Origin: JAVBSC01 sp031547305
GTDB lineage: Bacteria; Desulfobacterota; Desulfovibrionia; Desulfovibrionales; Desulfovibrionaceae
Direction of reading: 5' to 3'
Length of the DNA stretch: 13,227 nt
Assembly (NCBI GenBank): GCA_031547305.1
Contig: JAVBSC010000102.1
Coordinates: 1 to 13,227, forward strand
Positions 1-6,739 of the stretch are shown here, in pieces. The notes beneath the pieces were generated by a model. The model was not told the DNA's origin and did not search any database. It saw nothing but the letters and a program-made list of their open reading frames with translations. The position numbers and the translations under genes were made by a program. The stretch's first letter is position 1. The number at the start of each line of letters is the position of its first letter.

Positions 1-119
1 GCAAGGTGCTGGCCGCGTTAGGCCTGCGCAAGCTGCACATGGAAAAGACGTTTCAGGATAACGCCGCCGTGCGCGGCATGATTGCCCAGATTCCGCATAT
101 GCTGGAGGTCAGCGAATAA
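1..119 (+). CDS. rpmD: 50S ribosomal protein L30, C-terminal part (5' end outside window)
   Basis: This is the last 38 codons of an open frame that enters from the left edge and ends at TAA 117-119. The visible protein contains LGLRKLH and AVRGMIAQIPHMLEV, which match the C-terminal half of bacterial L30, a small protein of the large ribosomal subunit. The order L30 then L15 then SecY is that of the spc operon, which supports the call. The stop overlaps the rplO start by one base (TAATG), so the two are probably translationally coupled. The start codon and roughly the first 20 residues lie outside the window. Confidence 0.93.
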   Translation, partial: KVLAALGLRKLHMEKTFQDNAAVRGMIAQIPHMLEVSE

Positions 120-565
120 TGCAACTCCACGAATTATATCCATTTCCGGAAGAGCGCAAAGCCCGCAAACGCGTGGGTCGGGGCTCCGGCTCCGGCTCCG
201 GCTGCACGGCCGGCAAAGGCAACAAAGGGCAGAACGCCCGTTCCGGCGGCGGAGCCCCGGCCGGGTTTGAAGGCGGCCAGATGCCCCTGCAGCGCCGTTT
301 GCCCAAGCACGGATTTAAAAATCCTTTCAAAGTCACCTACGACGTGATCAATCTTGCCCAACTGGCTTTGGCCTTTGAAGGCAAAAGCGACATTTCCCTG
401 GAGGACATCTACGGACGCGGTCTGGCCAAGGCCGGCCGGCCGGTGAAAATTCTGGGCAATGGCGAAATCAGCGCGGCCGTTACAGTGGAAGCTCATAAAT
501 TCAGCGACTCCGCCCTGAAGAAGATCACCGGGGCCGGCGGCGCCGTCAAAGCACTGGAAGGATAA
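119..565 (+). CDS. rplO: 50S ribosomal protein L15
   Basis: The product is 148 residues, the usual length for L15, a late-assembling protein of the large subunit that contacts 23S rRNA. The N-terminal region has the family's glycine/basic signature (GRGSGSGSG at about 21-29, then TAGKGNKGQNARSGG), an extended tail that threads into rRNA. The globular C-terminal half includes GRGLAKAGRPVKILGNGE. The ATG overlaps the rpmD stop. A GGAGG at 104-108 lies 10 nt upstream, inside the end of rpmD. The glycine/serine run is encoded by a short tandem repeat of GGCTCC units near 182-202. The neighbours rpmD and secY confirm the spc-operon context. Confidence 0.97.
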   Translation: MQLHELYPFPEERKARKRVGRGSGSGSGCTAGKGNKGQNARSGGGAPAGFEGGQMPLQRRLPKHGFKNPFKVTYDVINLAQLALAFEGKSDISLEDIYGRGLAKAGRPVKILGNGEISAAVTVEAHKFSDSALKKITGAGGAVKALEG

Positions 566-569
566 GCAA

Positions 570-1874
570 GTGGCTCTAGGAGTAGATAATCTGGCGCGGA
601 CGCCCGAACTCAGGCGTAAGCTCGGCTGGACTTTCCTGCTGCTGGTGGCCTACCGCATCGGCGTGCACGTGCCCATTCCCGGAGTGGACAGCGCGGCCCT
701 GGCGGAAATTTTCGCCCAGATGCAGGGCACGCTGTTCGGCATGTTCGACATGTTCTCCGGGGGCGGCCTCAGCAAAATGACCATTTTCGCCCTTGGCGTC
801 ATGCCCTACATCTCCGCGTCCATCATCATGCAGCTTTTGCAGGTGGTGCTGCCGGACTTGAAGCGCATGGCCAAGGAAGAAGGCCAGGCCGGCCGCAAGA
901 AAGTCACCCAATACACCCGCTACGCCACGGTTCTGATCACCATCGTGCAGGGCCTGGGCCTGGCGGTCACCCTGGAAGGCATGCACAACCCGACGGTTGT
1001 GGCCGAACCGGGCTGGCTGTTCCGGTTTATGACCATCATGACCCTTACGGCCGGCACCATTCTGATTATGTGGATTGGTGAGCGCATTACGGAAAAAGGC
1101 ATCGGCAACGGCATATCCCTGATCATCTTTTCAGGCATCGTGGCCGGCATTCCCCGCGGCATCATGAGTTCCTTCCAGATGATCTCCAGCGGCGCGATTT
1201 CCATATTCGTGGCCATCATCGTCCTGGCGATCATGGCGGCCGTGCTTTTGTTCATTATCTTCATGGAGCGCGGCCAGCGCCGCATTCCCATCCATTACGC
1301 CAAGCGGCAGATGGGGCGCAAAATGTTTGGCGGCCAGACCACTCATTTGCCGTTGCGGGTGAATACGGCCGGGGTTATCCCCCCCATTTTCGCCTCCAGC
1401 CTTCTGATGTTTCCGGCCACTGTGGCCCAGGTGTCCACCAGCGATTGGCTAAAAACCATTTCCGCCTGGTTTTCGCCGACCACGATTTTGTATAACGTGA
1501 TTTTTATAAGCCTGGTGCTGTTCTTCTGCTTCTTCTATACCGCGATCATCTTTGATCCCAAGGATATAGCGGAAAACCTGAAAAAGCAGGGCGGCTTCGT
1601 GCCCGGCATCCGTCCGGGCCAGAAGACTCAGGAATATATTGACAAAGTGCTTACCCGTATCACCCTCTGGGGCGGGATGTACATTTCCGGCATCTGCGTG
1701 TTGCCGCAACTGCTCATCCACAACCTGAACGTGCCGTTCTACTACGGCGGCACCAGTCTGCTCATTGTGGTTGGCGTGGCTATGGACTTCATGTCCCAGG
1801 TGGAATCCCACCTGATTTCCCGCCAGTACGAAGGGTTGATGGGTAAAACTCGCATTAAGGGGCTGATGGGTTGA
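570..1874 (+). CDS. secY: Protein translocase subunit SecY
   Basis: This is the 434-residue channel subunit of the SecYEG translocon in the inner membrane, which exports unfolded proteins and inserts membrane proteins. It has the expected ten-helix pattern. Family signatures are visible: RIGVHVPIPGVD near residue 29, the SGGGLSKMTIFALGVMPYISASIIMQL plug and second-helix region near 63-89, and a C-terminal cytosolic loop with KQGGFVPGIRPG. The start is GTG at 570, with AAGGA at 558-562 seven bases upstream. The first residues MALGVDNLARTPELRRK are the normal amphipathic N-terminus. It begins 4 nt after rplO, and its TGA overlaps the TTG start of map. The exported SodC and the two periplasmic proteins in this window would presumably use it. 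Confidence 0.98.
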   Translation: MALGVDNLARTPELRRKLGWTFLLLVAYRIGVHVPIPGVDSAALAEIFAQMQGTLFGMFDMFSGGGLSKMTIFALGVMPYISASIIMQLLQVVLPDLKRMAKEEGQAGRKKVTQYTRYATVLITIVQGLGLAVTLEGMHNPTVVAEPGWLFRFMTIMTLTAGTILIMWIGERITEKGIGNGISLIIFSGIVAGIPRGIMSSFQMISSGAISIFVAIIVLAIMAAVLLFIIFMERGQRRIPIHYAKRQMGRKMFGGQTTHLPLRVNTAGVIPPIFASSLLMFPATVAQVSTSDWLKTISAWFSPTTILYNVIFISLVLFFCFFYTAIIFDPKDIAENLKKQGGFVPGIRPGQKTQEYIDKVLTRITLWGGMYISGICVLPQLLIHNLNVPFYYGGTSLLIVVGVAMDFMSQVESHLISRQYEGLMGKTRIKGLMG

Positions 1875-2659
1875 AAAAATTCCGGGTCATTTTCATTAAA
1901 AATGATAATGAACTGGCTTTTATGCGCGAAGCCAACCGCATGGTGGTTAAAATACTCAACGCCATGCTCGCCGAAGTGCGGCCAGGCGTTTCGACAATGC
2001 ATTTTGAGAACATCGCTCAGGATTTATGCGCCCAGTTTAAGGTAAAGCCGGCTTTTCAGGGGTATTACGATTTTCCGTTCGCCCTGTGCTGCTCGGTGAA
2101 TGAAGAGGTTGTGCACGGTTTCCCCTCGGAAAAGCGCATTCTGCGGGAAGGCGACATAGTCAGCTTTGACATGGGTGTGATTTACGAGGGGTTTTACGGC
2201 GACGCGGCGCGTAGCGCTCCGGTGGGGCAGGTAAGCCCGGAAGCCGCCAAACTTCTGCGCGTGACCAGGGAATCTCTGGAAAAAGGCGTGGCCGCCGCAC
2301 GCGAGGGCAACATGCTTTCGGATATTTCCGCTGCGGTGCAGTATCATGCGGAAGCTAACGGTTTTTCGGTCATCCGGCGTTTTGTTGGGCACGGCATAGG
2401 CCGCAGCCTGCATGAGAAGCCCGAACTGCCCAACTTCGTCAGTTCCGCTTCGCCGCAACTGCCCCTGCAGGCGGGCATGGTTCTGGCCATAGAGCCCATG
2501 TTGGCTCAGGGCGTCTGGGAAGTGGACATTCTGGCTGACAAATGGACCGCCGTGACCCGCGACCGCAAACTGGCCGCCCACTTTGAGCACAGCGTGGCCA
2601 TTCGCCCGCACGGCCCCGAGATTTTAGGGGCGGATGCGGAAGGGAAAGCCGGCATATAG
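1871..2659 (+). CDS. map: Methionine aminopeptidase, type I
   Basis: The 262-residue enzyme removes the initiator methionine from new proteins using a two-metal centre. All five metal ligands of the family are present: D100 (SFDMG), D111 (YGDAAR), H174 (GHGIGRSLHE), E208 (AIEPM) and E239 (FEHS). H82, in VVHGF, matches the substrate-contacting histidine. The most likely start is TTG at 1871, which overlaps the secY TGA and has AAGGGG at 1857-1862 eight bases upstream. It gives the N-terminus MKKFRVIFIKN, and no upstream alternative fits. Coupling map to secY and the ribosomal genes is common in bacteria; here there is no adk between them. The last residues (about 250-262) look like a short unconserved tail. 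Confidence 0.96.
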   Translation: MKKFRVIFIKNDNELAFMREANRMVVKILNAMLAEVRPGVSTMHFENIAQDLCAQFKVKPAFQGYYDFPFALCCSVNEEVVHGFPSEKRILREGDIVSFDMGVIYEGFYGDAARSAPVGQVSPEAAKLLRVTRESLEKGVAAAREGNMLSDISAAVQYHAEANGFSVIRRFVGHGIGRSLHEKPELPNFVSSASPQLPLQAGMVLAIEPMLAQGVWEVDILADKWTAVTRDRKLAAHFEHSVAIRPHGPEILGADAEGKAGI

Positions 2660-2661
2660 CC

Positions 2662-2690
2662 TTGACAGTGATTATGGTAATAGGTACATA
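2662..2690 (+). promoter_or_regulatory. Candidate sigma70-type promoter for the alpha-operon genes
   Basis: A perfect TTGACA (2662-2667) is followed after 17 bases by TACATA (2685-2690), which keeps only 3 of 6 consensus positions. The stretch 2660-2720 is visibly more AT-rich than the coding sequence on either side and lies in an 88-bp gap, the largest between the end of rpmD and rplQ. That is where an internal promoter would be expected, driving rpmJ through rplQ independently of secY. The -35 match is strong and the -10 weak, so this is an inference from sequence. Confidence 0.5.
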
Positions 2691-2747
2691 GTTTTGTTCC
2701 GGCCTTGGTTTATTTTTGCGGGCCGGTTTACGCAGATGGAGAGAGTC

Positions 2748-2861
2748 ATGAAAGTAAGGCCTTCGGTAAAACGTATCTGCCCAAAATGCAAAGTGATCCG
2801 CCGCCGGGGCGTTTTGCGGGTGATCTGCGACAACCCCCGGCACAAACAGCGCCAGGGCTAG
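2748..2861 (+). CDS. rpmJ: 50S ribosomal protein L36
   Basis: The 37-residue protein MKVRPSVKRICPKCKV... is L36, the smallest protein of the large subunit. It is the zinc-binding form, with ligands C11, C14, C27 and H32 (CPKC, ICDNPRH). The ATG at 2748 is preceded by GGAGAGAG (2738-2745). An upstream in-frame reading is possible but would add residues not found in the family. It lies between map and rpsM, a standard position in the spc/alpha junction. Retaining the zinc form suggests that a zinc-limitation paralogue, if there is one, lies elsewhere. Confidence 0.97.
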   Translation: MKVRPSVKRICPKCKVIRRRGVLRVICDNPRHKQRQG

Positions 2862-2879
2862 CCGAGTCAGGAGTATCAA

Positions 2880-3248
2880 GTGGCCAGAATAGCTGGAGTA
2901 GATTTGCCCAAGGGCAAGCGGGCCGATATAGCCCTTACCTATATTTACGGCATAGGTCGCGCCACCGCGCTGCAAATTCTGGATACCACGGGCGTTAACT
3001 GGGCCCGGGGCATCGATGATCTTTCCGCGGATGAAATTAACGAAATCCGCAAGGAAATTGAGCAGAACCACAAGGTGGAAGGCGATTTGCGGCGTGAAGT
3101 GTCCTCAAGCATCAAGCGCCTTATGGACATAGGCTGCTACCGCGGCCTGCGGCACCGCAAAGGCCTGCCTTGCCGGGGCCAGCGCACGCACACCAACGCG
3201 CGCACCCGCAAGGGGCCGCGCAAGGGCGCCGCGCCCAAGAAGAAATAG
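2880..3248 (+). CDS. rpsM: 30S ribosomal protein S13
   Basis: This is a 122-residue S13, which sits in the head of the small subunit and bridges to the large subunit and P-site tRNA. It shows the N-terminal MARIAGVDLPKGKRADIALTYIYGIG, the helix-turn-helix core, and the C-terminal GLRHRKGLPCRGQRTHTNARTRKG followed by a lysine-rich tail (KGAAPKKK) that reaches tRNA. The start is GTG at 2880, with AGGAG at 2869-2873 six bases upstream. It is the first main gene of the alpha operon. In E. coli, S4 represses translation at this gene's leader; I cannot identify such a leader structure here by eye. Confidence 0.98.
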   Translation: MARIAGVDLPKGKRADIALTYIYGIGRATALQILDTTGVNWARGIDDLSADEINEIRKEIEQNHKVEGDLRREVSSSIKRLMDIGCYRGLRHRKGLPCRGQRTHTNARTRKGPRKGAAPKKK

Positions 3249-3261
3249 TCAGGTCCGCCAG

Positions 3262-3290
3262 GTGGCCGCGCCATAACATGGGGCGGCCGC
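3262..3290 (+). promoter_or_regulatory. Hairpin in the rpsM-rpsK gap
   Basis: Bases 3262-3272 can pair with 3280-3290, giving an 11-position stem with one G:G mismatch and one G:T pair around a 7-base loop (ATAACAT). The 69-bp gap is long for this otherwise tightly packed cluster. No T-run follows (the next bases are TGAATTC), so it is unlikely to be a simple terminator. It could be an RNA-processing site, a partial attenuator or a protein-binding leader for rpsK. Confidence 0.4.
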
Positions 3291-3317
3291 TGAATTCAAA
3301 ACCATTGAGAGTGAATC

Positions 3318-3707
3318 ATGGCCAAAGCCAAGCGTACGGTCAAAAAGAAAGAGAAAAAGAATATCCCGGTCGGGCTTGCCCACATCCAGGCTTCTTTTAA
3401 CAACACGATCATCACCTTTACGGATACCCGCGGCAATGCCGTGAGCTGGGCTTCGTCCGGCCAGGCGGGATTCAAGGGGTCGCGCAAGTCCACCCCCTTT
3501 GCCGCCCAAGTGGCCGCGGAGCAGGCCTCGCGCCGCGCTCAGGACAGCGGCATGCGCACGGTAGGGGTTTACGTCACCGGTCCGGGCTCCGGCCGGGAAG
3601 CGGCCATGCGGGCCATTAACAACGCCGGTTTTCGCGTTGCCTTTATCCGCGATATCACCCCCATCCCCCACAACGGCTGCCGCCCTCCCAAGCGGCGTCG
3701 CGTCTAG
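3318..3707 (+). CDS. rpsK: 30S ribosomal protein S11
   Basis: This is a 129-residue S11, a protein of the small-subunit platform that contacts 16S rRNA near the mRNA exit. The lysine-rich N-terminus (AKAKRTVKKKEKKN) is followed by HIQASFNNTIITFTDTRGNAVSWAS, GFKGSRKSTPFAAQ, and the C-terminal TPIPHNGCRPPKRRRV, all family signatures. The ATG at 3318 has a weak purine-rich stretch (GAGAGTGA) upstream. It follows rpsM after a 69-bp gap that contains a hairpin, and precedes rpsD by 18 bp. Confidence 0.98.
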   Translation: MAKAKRTVKKKEKKNIPVGLAHIQASFNNTIITFTDTRGNAVSWASSGQAGFKGSRKSTPFAAQVAAEQASRRAQDSGMRTVGVYVTGPGSGREAAMRAINNAGFRVAFIRDITPIPHNGCRPPKRRRV

Positions 3708-3725
3708 TTTCAGGAGGACCGAGCT

Positions 3726-4352
3726 TTGGCCAAGTATAATGAATCCAAATGCCGCCTTTGCCGGCGTGAGGGCAGCAAGCTTTTTTTAAAGGGCGACCGC
3801 TGCTTTACCAATAAATGCGCCTTTGAACTGCGCCCCTACGCCCCCGGCCAGCACGGCAGGGCCCGCAAGAAGGTTTCCGACTATGCGGTGCAGCTGCGCG
3901 AAAAGCAGAAGGTGCGGCGTATTTACGGCGTGCTGGAACGCCAGTTCCACAACTATTTCGTCAAGGCGGAAATGGCCAAGGGCGTGACCGGCGCCAATTT
4001 GCTGATCATGCTGGAGCACCGCCTGGACAGTGTCATCTACCGCATGGGCTTTGCCCATTCCCGGCAGCAGGCCCGGCAGCTGGTGCGCCACGCCGTGTTC
4101 ACCCTGAACGGCCGCAAAGTGGATATTCCCTCTTTGCAGGTGCGGGTGGGCGATGTGCTGGAAGTACCGGAAAATAACCGCAAAATTCCGGTTCTGGCCG
4201 ACGCCCAGCAGGTTGTAGCCCGGCGCGGTTGCCCGGCTTGGCTGGAAGTGGATGGAGCTTCCTTCAAGGGCACCGTCAAAGCTCTTCCGCAGCGCGAAGA
4301 CATTCAGACGCCGATTAACGAACAGCTGATTGTCGAGCTTTATTCCAAATAA
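3726..4352 (+). CDS. rpsD: 30S ribosomal protein S4
   Basis: This is a 208-residue S4, a primary 16S rRNA-binding protein that nucleates small-subunit assembly and, in enterobacteria, autoregulates the alpha operon. The N-terminus carries a four-cysteine zinc site (C9, C12, C26, C31), so this is the zinc-binding form. The central part, ending in FAHSRQQARQLVRHAVFTLNGRKVDIPS, is the S4 RNA-binding fold at about 98-160. The start is TTG at 3726, with a strong AGGAGG at 3712-3717 eight bases upstream. The alternative of a later ATG would remove the zinc site. It lies 12 bp before rpoA. Confidence 0.97.
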   Translation: MAKYNESKCRLCRREGSKLFLKGDRCFTNKCAFELRPYAPGQHGRARKKVSDYAVQLREKQKVRRIYGVLERQFHNYFVKAEMAKGVTGANLLIMLEHRLDSVIYRMGFAHSRQQARQLVRHAVFTLNGRKVDIPSLQVRVGDVLEVPENNRKIPVLADAQQVVARRGCPAWLEVDGASFKGTVKALPQREDIQTPINEQLIVELYSK

Positions 4353-4364
4353 GCGGGGTTTTTC

Positions 4365-5408
4365 ATGCTTAACAAACAAGGCGAAAAAGCGATCAATTCG
4401 CGTAACTGGTCCGAGCTGGTCAAGCCGGAGCAGATCCTGCGCGAAAGCGATCCGGCTGATTCCCTGTACGGCAAATTCATCTGCGAACCTCTGGAGCGGG
4501 GCTACGGCACCACCATAGGCAACGCCTTGCGCCGGGTGCTTTTGTCCTCTTTGCAGGGGGCGGCTTTTGTCGCCCTTAAAATAGACGGCGTGCAGCACGA
4601 GTTTACCACCATCCCCGGCGTGCTTGAAGACGTCACCGATATAGTCCTCAATTTCAAGCAGGTGCGCCTGGCCATGGACACCAACGAGTCCCAGCGCCTG
4701 GAGCTTAAGGTTTCCGGCAAGGGGCCGGTGACCGCCGGGGCAATCAAGTGCAACCAGCATGTTGAAGTGCTGGACCCGGAAACTCATTTGTTCACCCTGA
4801 CCGAGGACGTGGAACTGCGCATGGAGCTGGAAGCCCGCATGGGCAAAGGCTACGTGACCGCTGACATGCATGACGACCTGGGCGACGAAATAGGCATTAT
4901 CGCCATGGACGCCAGCTATTCACCGGTGCGTAAGGTGGCCTACACCGTGGAGCAGGCCCGCGTTGGGCAGATGACCAACTACGACAAGCTGATTCTGGAA
5001 GTCTGGACCGACGGCTCCGTGACGCCGGAAGACGCCGTGGCTTATTCCGCCAAGATCCTCAAGGATCAGATCAGCGTGTTCATCAACTTTGACGAGCGCA
5101 TCTCCGGCGAAACCCAGAGCGGCAGCTCCGGCTCCAGCGATATTAACGAAAATCTGTTCAAGTCCATTGACGAACTGGAACTCAGCGTGCGGGCCACCAA
5201 CTGCCTGAAGGGCGCGAATATCTCCCTGGTTGGCGAAATGGTGCAGCGTGCCGAGGGCGACATGCTCAAGACCAAGAATTTCGGCCGTAAGTCCCTGGAT
5301 GAAATCAAAAAGGTGCTGGCGGAGATGAACCTTGACTTTGGCATGAAGATCGAGGGGTTTGACAAGAAATACCAGGAATGGAAGAGGAAGCAGCAAAATG
5401 AGGCATAG
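4365..5408 (+). CDS. rpoA: DNA-directed RNA polymerase subunit alpha
   Basis: This is a 347-residue alpha subunit. The N-terminal domain (to about 243) mediates dimerisation and assembly with beta and beta', with EPLERGYGTTIGNALRRVLLSS at 41-62. A serine/glycine-rich linker (about 248-260) leads to the C-terminal domain (about 263-330) that binds UP elements and activators. R276 in SVRATNCL corresponds to the E. coli DNA-contact arginine 265. The N-terminus is about ten residues longer than in E. coli. The ATG at 4365 has only a modest GGGG ribosome-binding site. The gene overlaps rplQ by 11 bp, so their translation is probably coupled. Confidence 0.98.
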   Translation: MLNKQGEKAINSRNWSELVKPEQILRESDPADSLYGKFICEPLERGYGTTIGNALRRVLLSSLQGAAFVALKIDGVQHEFTTIPGVLEDVTDIVLNFKQVRLAMDTNESQRLELKVSGKGPVTAGAIKCNQHVEVLDPETHLFTLTEDVELRMELEARMGKGYVTADMHDDLGDEIGIIAMDASYSPVRKVAYTVEQARVGQMTNYDKLILEVWTDGSVTPEDAVAYSAKILKDQISVFINFDERISGETQSGSSGSSDINENLFKSIDELELSVRATNCLKGANISLVGEMVQRAEGDMLKTKNFGRKSLDEIKKVLAEMNLDFGMKIEGFDKKYQEWKRKQQNEA

Positions 5409-5931
5409 AAATTCCGGCCGCAAATTCAGCAGAACCGCGGCGCATCGCAAGGCGCTCTTCCGCAACATGGCGACCGCTCTGCTCACCTACGGGCGCATCA
5501 CCACCACGGAAGCCAAGGCCAAAGAACTGCGCGGCGTGGTCGATCCCCTGATCACCCTGTCCCGCAAGAATGATCTGCACGCCCGGCGCGAAGCCTACCG
5601 TCATCTGGGCAACCACCAGTTGGTGAAGCGCCTGTTTGACGAAATCGGCCCGACCTTTGCCGGCCTTGACGGCGGCTACACCCGCGTGGTCAAACTGGCC
5701 CTGCCCCGCAAGGGCGACAACGCTCCCATGGCCATATTGGAATTGACGCGCGGTAAGCACATTGCCGAAGAAAAGGCGGACGCCAAGGCTCCGGCCACCA
5801 AGGAAGCCAAACCCGCTGAAAAGCCCAAGAAGGCCAAGTCGGAAGGCGAAGCCCCGGCCCCTAAAAAGCCCAGAGCGAAAAAAACCGAAACTCCGGCCGA
5901 GCCGGTCGCGGACGCCCCGGCCGCTGAATAA
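5398..5931 (+). CDS. rplQ: 50S ribosomal protein L17 with long C-terminal extension
   Basis: The product is 177 residues. The first 117 or so are a complete L17 (MRHRNSGRKFSRTAAHRKAL, LLTYGRITTTEAKAKELR, then GDNAPMAILELT), a protein near the polypeptide exit tunnel of the large subunit. About 60 residues of low-complexity sequence rich in Lys, Ala, Pro and Glu follow (118-177). The ATG at 5398 was chosen because MRHRNSGR is the family start and GAGGAAG lies upstream at 5383-5389. An in-frame extension to 5359 would only translate the end of rpoA in another frame. The gene overlaps rpoA by 11 bp and is closed by a strong terminator. Confidence 0.96.
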   Translation: MRHRNSGRKFSRTAAHRKALFRNMATALLTYGRITTTEAKAKELRGVVDPLITLSRKNDLHARREAYRHLGNHQLVKRLFDEIGPTFAGLDGGYTRVVKLALPRKGDNAPMAILELTRGKHIAEEKADAKAPATKEAKPAEKPKKAKSEGEAPAPKKPRAKKTETPAEPVADAPAAE

Positions 5932-5968
5932 ACGCGCATCCCCGGCCCTGCGGGGGCATCAATCTGGA

Positions 5969-6006
5969 AGCCCCTGGCAAATTTTTTGCCAGGGGCTCGT
6001 TTTGTT
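5969..6006 (+). terminator. Intrinsic terminator of the ribosomal cluster
   Basis: A perfect 13-bp stem (5969-5981 with 5985-5997; GC-rich base, A/T top) closes on a 3-base T loop and is followed by CGTTTTGTTT. It lies 38 bp after the rplQ stop. It also lies 27 bp beyond the sodC stop on the other strand, so it could partly stop convergent sodC transcription, but no T-run follows it in that direction. A smaller CCCCG/CGGGG hairpin (5940-5955) precedes it. Confidence 0.93.
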
Positions 6007-6023
6007 TCAGAGTTTCCGGCGTG

Positions 6024-6584
6024 TTACTTGATCACTCCGCAGGCGATTCTGGCGCCGCCGCCGCCCAAGGGTTGGGGTTGGTCGCTATAGTTGTCGCCCC
6101 CGGCGTGAATGACCAGGGCATGGCCCTTAATTTCCTTAGCCGTCAGGCCCTTTACGCGCTCCACTCTGTCGGCCTTGCCTTCCGCGTTCACGTTGAGCGC
6201 CGGCAGATCACCCATATGCCCGCCTTTGCCGGGCCCCATGTGGCGCCCGGTCTTTTTGGGATCAAAGTGCCCGCCGGCGGCCAGGCCGGCGGTCATTTTG
6301 CCGTCTTTTTCCTGCGGCGCGCAGGATGCGAACTCATGCACATGGAAGCCGTGCTGTCCCGGCGGCAGCCCGGTCAGTTCGGCGGTAACCTCCAGGCCTT
6401 CCGGCGTGTCGATGAAGTAAACAGCGCCAATGGACCGTCCGACGCCCTGGTCGTTAATCAGGGTCATGTCCGCCATGGCTGAATCCTTGGCCGCCCCGGC
6501 CTCGGTCATTTCCGCCAGGGCCTGGCCGGCTGGCGGCAGAAACGCCGCGCCAAGGGCCAGAATGATTGCGAATTTTGCAAGCAT
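6024..6584 (-). CDS. sodC: Superoxide dismutase [Cu-Zn], periplasmic
   Basis: The 186-residue precursor has a signal peptide (about 1-24, ending GQALA). The mature enzyme converts superoxide to oxygen and peroxide in the periplasm. All metal ligands of the family are present: copper H81, H83 and H160; bridging H106 (GGHFDP); zinc H115, H123 and D126 (HMGDLP). The disulfide pair C88/C182 and the active-site arginine R179 (GGGGARIACG) are also visible. The start at 6584 has AGGAGG in a strong position, 7 nt upstream. It is a single-gene unit, convergent with rplQ and divergent from buk. In a strict anaerobe it would protect against transient oxygen at the cell surface. Confidence 0.97.
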   Translation of the reverse strand: MLAKFAIILALGAAFLPPAGQALAEMTEAGAAKDSAMADMTLINDQGVGRSIGAVYFIDTPEGLEVTAELTGLPPGQHGFHVHEFASCAPQEKDGKMTAGLAAGGHFDPKKTGRHMGPGKGGHMGDLPALNVNAEGKADRVERVKGLTAKEIKGHALVIHAGGDNYSDQPQPLGGGGARIACGVIK

Positions 6585-6622
6585 GATAATCCCTCCTGAA
6601 TAAATATCCGGTTAGAGATGAA

Positions 6623-6651
6623 ATTAGATTAGGGCAATATACCATTGTCTA
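6623..6651 (-). promoter_or_regulatory. Candidate sodC promoter
   Basis: Read on the minus strand, TAGACA (6651-6646) and TCTAAT (6628-6623) are separated by exactly 17 bases. Each matches the sigma70 consensus at 5 of 6 positions. Transcription would begin about 30 bases before the sodC ATG. An imperfect palindrome (GCTATAG...TATATTGC, 6633-6654) overlaps the -35 side and could be a regulator site, but I do not recognise it as the site of a known regulator. Confidence 0.65.
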
Positions 6652-6669
6652 TAGCATTTTTTGGTGGCT

Positions 6670-6698
6670 TTGCCAGCAGGCGAATGTTATTTTTTATT
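6670..6698 (+). promoter_or_regulatory. Possible buk-ptb promoter
   Basis: TTGCCA (6670-6675), a 17-base gap and TTTATT (6693-6698) lie in the AT-rich centre of the 155-bp sodC-buk divergent gap, 41 bp before the buk start. Both hexamers match only 4 of 6 positions, and other registers are possible. The location is right but the exact boxes are uncertain. Confidence 0.33.
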
Positions 6699-6739
6699 TT
6701 TGAACCAAAGCATATGGATCTACCCCGGAGCTTCACGAT

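Noticed and set aside
3786..4871. A 361-codon open frame on the minus strand across rpsD and rpoA
   Set aside because: It lies wholly antisense to two certain essential genes and shows no recognisable domain, and long antisense frames are common in GC-rich coding DNA.
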